From the NCBI GenBank assembly GCA_050485385.1, contig JBJHBG010000081.1:1-22551 (forward strand): a stretch of DNA of 22,551 bases, written 5' to 3'. This document shows positions 17,030-22,551 of this stretch, piece after piece (within the stretch, counting starts at the first letter, position 1; every line of letters starts with the position of its first letter). A program made the translations under genes and the position numbers. Under the pieces are notes generated by a model, which had not been told where the DNA came from, did no database searches, and was given only the letters and a program-made list of their open reading frames with translations. The stretch comes from RECO01 sp050485385 (lineage in GTDB: Bacteria > Pseudomonadota > Alphaproteobacteria > Geminicoccales > Geminicoccaceae).

Positions 17030-18553
17030 CTAGTCGTCCGTTCGACCCGCCAAGCGGCGGGCCTCGTCGAGATATGGCCGGTCGACCGGGGCGAGCACGC
17101 CGTCTCGGTCCATTGCCTCAAAGGCGTCGGCCACCGCGCCCCAGCCGACGCCGCTGCCGTCCAGCAACGCGAGCTTGCCGAGGTTCATCGCCACGCCCAG
17201 CCGCCAGACCGCGTTGGCGGGATCGCGGGCGGCGAGGGTCTGGCGGATGGCGAGGCCGTCCTGGTAGGCCCGAAGCGCGCCCTCGAGGTCGCCCTGGCTG
17301 CGCCGCATGTCGCCGATCCGGTTCCAGCTCACGGAGAGGTCGCGCTGCCACTCGGTGTTGGCCGGATCGTGCCTGGCGAGGTCTTGGGCGATGGCGAGGC
17401 CATCCTCGTAGGCCCGAAGCGCGCCCAGGAGGTCGCCCTGGCTAAGGCGCACGTCGCCGAGCTTGTTCAAGCTCACGAACAGGTCGCGCTGCCACTTGGT
17501 GTTGGCGGGATCACGCGCGGCGAGGTCTTGGGCGATGACGCGACCGTCCTGGTAGGCCCGAAGCGCGCCCGGGAGATCGCCCTGGCTGCGGCGCACGTCG
17601 CCGAGCCGGTCCCAGCTTACGGAAAGGTCGCGCTGCCACTCGGTGTTGGCGGGGTCGCGCGCGGCGAGGTCTTCGTGGATGGCGAGGCCGTCCTGGTAGG
17701 CGTCGAGCGCGGCCTGGAGGTCGCCCTGGGCCCGGCGCACGTCGCCGATCTCGGCGTGCAGCGCGGCGCGGGTACACGCGTCGGTCGGGTCGAGGGCGGC
17801 GGTGGCTGCCTCGATGGTGGCGAGGGCGGCGCCGAGGTCGCCGGCGCGGCGGTGGAGGCGGGCGAGAAAGATGGCGTCCCAGGGGTCGCGGGAGCCGAGC
17901 GCCACGGCGCGGGCGTAGGCGGCGCGCGCCCGCTCGGTGTCGACCGCGTCGGCGAGCGCGCCGACGTGGCGCCAGCGGGCCACGGCATCCGCGGTCGCGG
18001 CCTCGGCCGCCGCTTCGAGCGCGTCGAGGCCGCCCGCGACGTCGCCCTCGGCGATCCGGGCCAGCGCTTGGCGTTCGGCCGGATCGCCCGCTTCGACCAG
18101 CGCTTCGACGGCTGCCTCCTCGGCGTCGACGGCCTCGGGCTGGCGCTCGATCCCGTGCCGTGCTGCCTTCTGGTGCAGACCTTCCAGGGCGCGTTCGGTG
18201 AGCTTCTCCTTGAGCCTCGCGAGGTCCGCCCGCTGGGCGTCGGTGAGGTGCCCGTCGTTCTCCAGTGCCGCGATCTGCTTCAAGAGTTCGGACGTGTCCG
18301 TCGCGGGCTCCAGCCAGGTAGGAGGGGGCTTCTTGGCGCCGACCAGCCGCCAGAGGTCAGCGGCCAGAGCCTGCCAGCCGCTCTTGATGCGGGGGTAGCC
18401 GCCGACGAACCCGAGCACGCCGGCCAGGACTGCCAGCGGCCATGAGCCGGCCAGGAAAGCCACGGCCGCCGCGACCAGAGCCGCAACCAAGGCGCCCGGC
18501 GCGAGCCGCCGCGCGGTGGTCTTTGGCTCGAGGGCTTCGGCTGGCTCGGTCAC
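17030..18553 (-). CDS. membrane-anchored tetratricopeptide-repeat protein
   Basis: A 507-residue protein. A short cytoplasmic start is followed by two adjacent hydrophobic helices at about 19-54 (a hairpin anchor) and a charged linker. Helical TPR-like sequence begins near 150. Three consecutive 48-residue units follow at 300-347, 348-395 and 396-443, each opening DPAN-x-x-WQRDL and containing SQGDL-x-GALRAY. A partial unit precedes them and a decayed one follows. TPRs bind partner proteins; similar repeats occur in alphaproteobacterial proteins that often carry an effector domain, but none is seen here. The GTG at 18553 was chosen because the longer frame upstream has unusual composition and overlaps the vapBC promoter region. 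The partner and role are unknown. Confidence 0.8.
   Translation of the reverse strand: MTEPAEALEPKTTARRLAPGALVAALVAAAVAFLAGSWPLAVLAGVLGFVGGYPRIKSGWQALAADLWRLVGAKKPPPTWLEPATDTSELLKQIAALENDGHLTDAQRADLARLKEKLTERALEGLHQKAARHGIERQPEAVDAEEAAVEALVEAGDPAERQALARIAEGDVAGGLDALEAAAEAATADAVARWRHVGALADAVDTERARAAYARAVALGSRDPWDAIFLARLHRRAGDLGAALATIEAATAALDPTDACTRAALHAEIGDVRRAQGDLQAALDAYQDGLAIHEDLAARDPANTEWQRDLSVSWDRLGDVRRSQGDLPGALRAYQDGRVIAQDLAARDPANTKWQRDLFVSLNKLGDVRLSQGDLLGALRAYEDGLAIAQDLARHDPANTEWQRDLSVSWNRIGDMRRSQGDLEGALRAYQDGLAIRQTLAARDPANAVWRLGVAMNLGKLALLDGSGVGWGAVADAFEAMDRDGVLAPVDRPYLDEARRLAGRTDD
17225..17773 (-). repeat. tandem in-frame 144-bp repeats encoding TPR units
   Basis: Three full 144-bp units (17513-17656, 17369-17512, 17225-17368) and a partial copy at 17657-17773 lie head to tail inside the TPR gene. 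They are similar at the DNA level as well as in protein, for example the repeated GAGGTCGCCCTGG and GTAGGCCCGAAGCGCGCCC blocks on the plus strand. This makes copy-number change by slippage or recombination plausible. Confidence 0.85.
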
Positions 18554-18619
18554 GCGACGGTCCCGCTCGACGGAATGGCGGAAGCGTAACCGAAGCCGGC
18601 CGCGCGGACCACGGCGGAC

Positions 18620-18675
18620 TTGCCCGTGGTGGTGGCCGGGCGTAGTTTCCACCCTCGGTCGCGTTGATGGTGGAA
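18620..18675 (+). promoter_or_regulatory. candidate vapBC promoter and operator
   Basis: TTGCCC (18620-18625) and TAGTTT (18643-18648) are spaced by 17 bp and could be a weak sigma-70-type promoter. Next to them a perfect 7-bp inverted repeat, TTCCACC (18647-18653) and GGTGGAA (18669-18675), spans 29 bp. Its right arm overlaps the vapB ribosome-binding site (GGAAG, 18672-18676). VapBC complexes normally bind such palindromes to repress their own operon, so this is a reasonable operator. It could instead form an RNA hairpin that masks the ribosome-binding site. Confidence 0.4.
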
Positions 18676-18682
18676 GCTCCCG

Positions 18683-18952
18683 ATGCCGGCGTTGAACCTG
18701 AAGAACGAGGAGGCCCACGTGCTGGCCACCGAGGTGGCGAGCCTGACCGGCCAGAGCCTGACCGACGCCGTCATCGACGCGCTGAAGCGGCGGCGGGACC
18801 AGTTGCGGGCGGAGGCCGGCCCGGACCCCGCCAAGGTCCAGCGCATCCTGGACTACGGGCGACGCTTGCGTGCGGGTCTCGGTGACCGGCCGGTGGCGGC
18901 CAGCACCGACTGGAGCGAGCTCTACGACGACGCGACCGGCCTGCCGCGGTGA
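18683..18952 (+). CDS. vapB: type II antitoxin, VapB/Rv0623 (PSK) family
   Basis: An 89-residue antitoxin. The N-terminal part, MPALNLKNEEAHVLATEVA with SLTDAVIDALKRRRD, is the classical PSK/Rv0623-type VapB DNA-binding and dimerisation region. The C-terminal tail (STDWSELYDDATGLPR) is the toxin-neutralising end and closes with the typical Y-D-x-x-G-L-P pattern. The ATG has GGAAG 6 bp upstream. It overlaps vapC by 4 bp (GTGA), the usual arrangement for coupled synthesis. Autoregulation with VapC through the upstream inverted repeat is likely. Confidence 0.93.
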   Translation: MPALNLKNEEAHVLATEVASLTGQSLTDAVIDALKRRRDQLRAEAGPDPAKVQRILDYGRRLRAGLGDRPVAASTDWSELYDDATGLPR

Positions 18953-19335
18953 TCGTCGATGCGTCGGCGCTGTTGGCGATCCTGCTCGCGGAGGAGGACG
19001 CGCCCGCGTTCGCGAGCGCGCTGGCGCGGGTGGGCGAAAAACGGCTGTCGGTGGTCGGTTATCTGGAGGTGGCGATGCGGCTGACAGTGCTCGCCGACCC
19101 GCCGCCCTTCGACCTCGACGCCTTTCTGGCCGAGGCCGACGTCGTGGTCGAGCCGGTGAGCGTCGGCCAGGGCCGGTTGGCGCGGCGCGCCTTCGAGCGC
19201 TTCGGCAGGGGCCGGCACCGGGCGCGGCTGAACCTCGGCGACTGCTTCGCCTACGCGTTGGCGAAGGAGCGGGGCGAGCCCCTGCTGTTCAAGGGCGACG
19301 ACTTCACCCACACGGACGTCGCGTCGGTGCTTTGA
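18949..19335 (+). CDS. vapC: type II toxin VapC, PIN-domain ribonuclease
   Basis: A 128-residue PIN-domain protein that in this family cuts tRNA or rRNA when not bound by VapB. The acidic active site is present: Asp4 (MIVDASALLAIL), Glu40 (VVGYLEVAMR), Asp98 (NLGDCFAYALA) and Asp118 (LLFKGDDFTHTD). No catalytic residue is missing, so the toxin looks active. It starts at a GTG that overlaps the vapB stop. Its own stop codon (19333-19335) abuts the ribosome-binding site of the next gene, tying it physically to the metabolic operon downstream. Confidence 0.95.
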   Translation: MIVDASALLAILLAEEDAPAFASALARVGEKRLSVVGYLEVAMRLTVLADPPPFDLDAFLAEADVVVEPVSVGQGRLARRAFERFGRGRHRARLNLGDCFAYALAKERGEPLLFKGDDFTHTDVASVL

Positions 19336-19346
19336 GGGAGGACGAC

Positions 19347-20105
19347 ATGCGGCTGGATGGACGGGTGGCGTTGGTGACCGGGGCGTCGGGCGGGCTGGGC
19401 GCGCATTTCGCGGGCGTCCTGGCCCGCGCCGGGGCGCGGGTGGCGGTGGCGGCCCGGCGCGTCGAGCGGCTGGAGGCGGTGGCCGCGGCGATCGTCGAGG
19501 GCGGCGGCAGGGCGCTGCCGGTAGCGCTCGACGTGACCGACGACGCGGCGGTGGAAGCGGCGCTCGACGAGGTGGAGGCGGCGCTCGGCACGGTCGATCT
19601 CCTGGTGAACAACGCGGGCGTGGTCGAGCAGGGGCGCGATCCGGCGGCGCTGCCGGCGGCGGAGCTGGCGCGCGTTCTCGAGGTCAACGTGACGGCGGCC
19701 TTTCGCATGACGACCGCGGTGGTGCGGCGGCTGGTCCAGGCCGGCCGGCCCGGCGCCGTGGTCAACGTCGCCTCGATCCTGGGCCTGGGCGTCGCCAAGG
19801 GGGTGCCGGCCTACGCCGCGAGCAAGGCGGCCCTCGTCCACCTCACCCGCCAGCAGGCGCTGGATTTCGCCAAGCGCGGCATCCGGGTGAACGCGCTGGC
19901 CCCCGGCTACGTCAAGACCGACCTCAACCGCGCCTTTCTCGAAAGCGCGCTGGGCGAGGCCCTGATCCAGCGCATCCCGCAACGGCGGTTGGGCCGCTTC
20001 GAGGACCTGGATGGCCCCTTGCTGTTGCTCGCCTCCGACGCCGGGGCCTATATCACCGGCGCCGTGCTGCCGGTCGACGGCGGCCACCTCGTTGCCGGGA
20101 TCTGA
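19347..20105 (+). CDS. short-chain dehydrogenase/reductase
   Basis: A 252-residue classical SDR that oxidises or reduces a hydroxyl/keto group with NAD(P)H. It has the cofactor loop TGASGGLG (11-18), NNAG (88-91) and the catalytic set Asn114, Ser143, Tyr156 and Lys160 (YAASK). The C-terminal ITGAVLPVDGG is standard. An arginine-rich stretch after beta-2 (AARRVERLE, 35-43) suggests NADP(H), which is an inference. GGGAGG (19336-19341) lies 5 bp before the ATG. It is 3 bp from the acyl-CoA dehydrogenase gene, so both share one transcript. Context suggests it handles a keto- or hydroxyacyl-CoA in the same pathway, a position comparable to LvaD of Pseudomonas. Confidence 0.93.
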   Translation: MRLDGRVALVTGASGGLGAHFAGVLARAGARVAVAARRVERLEAVAAAIVEGGGRALPVALDVTDDAAVEAALDEVEAALGTVDLLVNNAGVVEQGRDPAALPAAELARVLEVNVTAAFRMTTAVVRRLVQAGRPGAVVNVASILGLGVAKGVPAYAASKAALVHLTRQQALDFAKRGIRVNALAPGYVKTDLNRAFLESALGEALIQRIPQRRLGRFEDLDGPLLLLASDAGAYITGAVLPVDGGHLVAGI

Positions 20106-20108
20106 CCG

Positions 20109-21323
20109 ATGGAGTTTGCGCTTTCGCCGGAGCTGGACGCCGCCAAGCGGAAGGTGGAGGCCTTCGTCGAGGACCGCCTGTTGCCGCTGGAGGCGGCGCC
20201 CTCGAGCTGGGGCGAGGGCGAGAACGTGCGCTGGGATCTGGTCGAGGACCTGCGCCGGGAGGTGCAGGCGCTGGGCCTCTGGGCGCCGCAGATGCCCAAG
20301 GCGCGCGGCGGCATGGGCTTCGGGCCGGTCGGCATGGCCGTACTCTACGAGGCGATGGGCCGCTCGCGCTTCGGCCCCGTCTGCTTCAACTGTGCACCGC
20401 CCGACGACGGCAACATGTACGTGCTGGAGAAGGTCGGGACCGACGAGCAGAAGTCCTGCTGGCTGCAACCGATCGTCGACGGCGAGGTGCGCTCCTCCAT
20501 CGTCATGACCGAGCCGCATCCGGGCTCGGGCTCCGACCCGGCGGGCATGATGCTGACCCGCGCCGAGAAGCGGGGCGACCGCTACGTTGTGCACGGCAAG
20601 AAATGGTACATCACCGGAGCCGAGGGCGCGCGGCACTTCATCCTCCTGGCGCGGACCTCGGACGACGCGCGGCGCGGGCTGACGGCGATGCTGTTCCACG
20701 CCGATCAGCCGGGCTGGCGGATCGACCGCCGCATTCCGATCATGGGGCCGGAGGAGCATGGCGGGCACTGCGAACTGACGTTCGACGGGCTGGAGATACC
20801 GGAAGCGCAGGTCCTGATGGGCGAGGGCTACGGCATGCGGGTAACGCAGATCCGCCTCGGCCTCGCCCGGCTGACCCACTGCATGCGCTGGCTCGGCATG
20901 GCCAAGCGAGCGCTGGAGGTGTGCCAGCCCTACGTCGAGGAGCGCATGGCGTTCGGCCAGCGGCTCGCCGACAAGGAGAGCGTGCAGGGGCTCCTCGGCG
21001 AGGCGGCCATGCGCATCGACACCGGACGCCTCTTGACCATGCGCGCGGCCTGGCTGATCGAGCGGGGCGAACGGGCGCGGGTCGAGGTCTCGATGGCCAA
21101 GATCCAGGTGGCCGACGCGCTGCACCACGCCATCGACACGGCGATGCAGCTGATGGGCGGCAAGGGCTACGCGAAGGACACGCCGTTGGAGTGGATGTAT
21201 CGCTACGCCCGCCAAGCGCGGCTGGTGGACGGTGCGTCCGAGGTGCATCGCATGGTGGTGGCCAAGACGCTGTTGGCCGAGGGCTCGGGCATGTTCCGTT
21301 GGGGTGCCGAGGCCGGAAGGTGA
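20109..21323 (+). CDS. acyl-CoA dehydrogenase, ACAD10/11-like
   Basis: A 404-residue FAD-dependent acyl-CoA dehydrogenase-fold protein. FAD/substrate motif MTEPHPGSGSDP is at 133-144 and the conserved C-terminal block GGKGYAKDTPLEWMYRYAR at 350-368. Where ordinary members have Tyr-Glu-Gly-Thr-x-Glu, with the catalytic glutamate first, this protein has Val-Asp374-Gly-Ala-Ser-Glu-Val-His (373-380). From memory the D-G-x-x-E-V-H form is seen in the ACAD10/ACAD11 and LvaC group, which eliminates phosphate from 4-phosphoacyl-CoA instead of simply desaturating. That reaction is inferred from this motif and from the kinase gene that overlaps its stop codon. No strong ribosome-binding site is seen, so it is probably coupled to the SDR gene 3 bp upstream. 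Confidence 0.92.
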   Translation: MEFALSPELDAAKRKVEAFVEDRLLPLEAAPSSWGEGENVRWDLVEDLRREVQALGLWAPQMPKARGGMGFGPVGMAVLYEAMGRSRFGPVCFNCAPPDDGNMYVLEKVGTDEQKSCWLQPIVDGEVRSSIVMTEPHPGSGSDPAGMMLTRAEKRGDRYVVHGKKWYITGAEGARHFILLARTSDDARRGLTAMLFHADQPGWRIDRRIPIMGPEEHGGHCELTFDGLEIPEAQVLMGEGYGMRVTQIRLGLARLTHCMRWLGMAKRALEVCQPYVEERMAFGQRLADKESVQGLLGEAAMRIDTGRLLTMRAAWLIERGERARVEVSMAKIQVADALHHAIDTAMQLMGGKGYAKDTPLEWMYRYARQARLVDGASEVHRMVVAKTLLAEGSGMFRWGAEAGR

Positions 21324-22327
21324 GCGAGGCGTTCGATCCGGCGCGGCTCGCGGCCTGGCTCGGCACCGCGCTCGGGCGACCCGTCGCCATCGCCGCACTG
21401 GCGAAGCTCGGCGGCGGGGCGATCCAGGAGAATTGGGCCCTCGACCTCGAGGACGGCACGCGGTTGGTGCTGCGGACCGAGGCGCCCTCGGGCGTGGCGG
21501 TAAGCTGGGGCAAGGCCGAGGAATTCGCCATCCTGGAGCGGGTGTTCGCGGCCGGCGTCACGGTGCCGGAGCCCTTGGCCCTCTGCACCGAGCCCGCCGT
21601 GATCGGCCGCCCCTTCTACGTCATGCGCCGCTGCGCCGGCGAGGCGCGCGGCTTCAAGCTGGTGCAGGATGCCGAGATCGACCGCTGGGGGCCGCCCTTG
21701 GCGCGGCGGATCGGGCGGGAGCTGGCCACCCTGCATCGGCTGCGCCCGCCGCTCGGGGGGCTCGACTTCATGCAGGCGCCCCAAGGCAACCCGGCGCGCG
21801 CGCGGGTGGCCGAGTATCGGGGCTATCTGGCGGGGATGGAGGCGGCGAACCCGGTGGTCGAGCTGGCGCTCGACTGGCTGGAGGCGAACGCGCCGGAGCC
21901 CCGGTTTCTCTGCCTGATCCACGCCGATCTCAGGACCGGCAACTACCTCGTCGAGAACGGCGAGCTGACGGCGATCCTGGATTGGGAGTTCGCCGCCATC
22001 GGCGATCCCGTGGAGGACCTCGGCTGGTTCCTCGGCCGCTATTGGCGCTTCGGCCGCTGGCATCTGGAGGCCGGCGGCATCGCGCCCAGGGCGGCCCTGC
22101 TCGACGGCTACGTCGAGGCGGGCGGCATACTGCCCGACGATCCGGCGGCCATCACCTACTGGCAGTTGATGGGCACGGTACGCTGGGCGGTCGTCGCGCT
22201 GATGCAGGCGGCGCGGCACTACCGGGCGGGCGAGGCCAATCTGGAGCTGGCGTTGACGGGTGCGGTCGTGCCGCAACTGGAATGGGACATCCTGGACCTG
22301 CTCGAGGTGCTCGATGGAGATCGATGA
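21320..22327 (+). CDS. APH-family phosphotransferase, ACAD10/11 kinase or LvaA-like
   Basis: A 335-residue protein kinase-like phosphotransferase of the aminoglycoside phosphotransferase (APH) superfamily. It has a nucleotide-binding lobe with GGGAIQENW (31-39), the catalytic loop HADLRTGN (His201, Asp203, Asn208) and the metal-binding LDWEFAAIGDP (Asp221). Antibiotic resistance is unlikely. The gene overlaps the acyl-CoA dehydrogenase stop by 4 bp (GTGA), and DUF6285 follows. In ACAD10/11 and in LvaA this domain phosphorylates the 4-hydroxyl of 4-hydroxyacyl-CoA. The GTG at 21320 is chosen for its overlap and length; the open frame extends far upstream but only as antisense-like reading inside the dehydrogenase gene. 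Confidence 0.9.
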   Translation: MSEAFDPARLAAWLGTALGRPVAIAALAKLGGGAIQENWALDLEDGTRLVLRTEAPSGVAVSWGKAEEFAILERVFAAGVTVPEPLALCTEPAVIGRPFYVMRRCAGEARGFKLVQDAEIDRWGPPLARRIGRELATLHRLRPPLGGLDFMQAPQGNPARARVAEYRGYLAGMEAANPVVELALDWLEANAPEPRFLCLIHADLRTGNYLVENGELTAILDWEFAAIGDPVEDLGWFLGRYWRFGRWHLEAGGIAPRAALLDGYVEAGGILPDDPAAITYWQLMGTVRWAVVALMQAARHYRAGEANLELALTGAVVPQLEWDILDLLEVLDGDR

Positions 22328-22551
22328 TCCACAGGCGATGGCCGCCCTGCTCGCCACCGCGCGCGCCATCGTGAAGGAACGCCTGCAACCGCAACTGCGC
22401 GGCGAGGCGCGGTTCGAGGCGGCGATGGTGGCGAACGCGATGGCGCTGGCGGTGCGGGCGCTGGAACGGCCGGGGACCGCGTGGTCGGCGCTGCCGGTGC
22501 CGGCGGCCGGCCAGCTCGCGCCGGGCGAGGCCGCCCGCCGGGCTCGGGGGC
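22314..22551 (+). CDS. DUF6285 domain protein, probable kinase partner (partial at window end)
   Basis: The first 79 codons of a small protein run off the window end. The sequence starts MEIDDPQAMAALLATARAIV and continues with KERLQPQLRGEARFEAAMVANAMALAVRALE in two helical stretches. This matches the DUF6285 pattern (an N-terminal helix, then a F-x-A-x-V-A-x-N-A block), which I know as a frequent neighbour of APH-type kinases and acyl-CoA dehydrogenases. The ATG at 22314 overlaps the kinase gene by 14 bp, so translation is coupled. In the Pseudomonas lva operon a small protein, LvaB, is needed for LvaA kinase activity; this gene occupies the same place. Equivalence with LvaB is an inference. 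Confidence 0.7.
   Translation, partial: MEIDDPQAMAALLATARAIVKERLQPQLRGEARFEAAMVANAMALAVRALERPGTAWSALPVPAAGQLAPGEAARRARG

Noticed and set aside
18554..18718. N-terminal extension of the TPR protein
   Set aside because: It would cover the vapB start and promoter region and reads as an Arg-rich sequence with no similarity; the GTG at 18553 is preferred.
19251..21398. 715-codon open frame on the minus strand
   Set aside because: Antisense to the SDR and acyl-CoA dehydrogenase genes; composition is that of a GC-rich shadow frame.
21320..22327. APH-family gene as an aminoglycoside resistance gene
   Set aside because: Overlap with an acyl-CoA dehydrogenase gene and a following DUF6285 gene point to acyl-CoA metabolism, not drug modification.

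Overview
The window is a compact, very GC-rich stretch of a bacterial chromosome. Gene content points to an alphaproteobacterium, probably Rhodospirillales-like: glnE next to a bcp peroxiredoxin, a divergent AsmA/DUF3971 protein, many GTG starts, 4-bp GTGA gene overlaps, and the 48-residue TPR units common in that group. The exact genus cannot be told from the sequence. No gap between genes exceeds about 150 bp, so there is no long unexplained non-coding stretch.

Layout. 1-110: right end of an IS630-family insertion sequence. 107-2359 (minus): flavin monooxygenase of Baeyer-Villiger type followed by a class I O-methyltransferase. 2467-5984 (minus): glnE (glutamine synthetase adenylyltransferase) then bcp. 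5939-11554 (plus): AsmA-like protein, a secreted YbaY-MliC-COG3650-META protein, a membrane-anchored alpha/beta hydrolase and a glutathione S-transferase. 11566-13022 (minus): exonuclease III (xth) and a second YbaY/COG3650 protein. 13071-15304 (plus): Lrp/AsnC regulator, D-aminopeptidase-like serine hydrolase, tRNA-Gly(CCC). 15445-16313 (minus): a 41-residue membrane microprotein and pcm. 16394-16918 (plus): metallophosphoesterase. 17030-18553 (minus): membrane-anchored TPR protein with near-identical repeats. 18683-22551 (plus): vapBC, then SDR, acyl-CoA dehydrogenase, APH-type kinase and a DUF6285 protein that runs off the window.

The most interesting part is the right end. SDR + acyl-CoA dehydrogenase + phosphotransferase + DUF6285, packed with gaps or overlaps of only a few bases, has the gene content of the kinase/dehydrogenase route for 4-hydroxyacyl-CoA catabolism (Pseudomonas lva operon; split version of animal ACAD10/ACAD11). 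A vapBC module sits directly upstream and the ribosome-binding site of the first catabolic gene touches the vapC stop codon. At the left end, the transposase stop and the methyltransferase stop share one palindromic CTAG. That fits an IS870-type element that borrows its stop codon from its CTAG target. Envelope proteins with overlapping domain sets occur twice, on opposite strands, about 1.5 kb apart.
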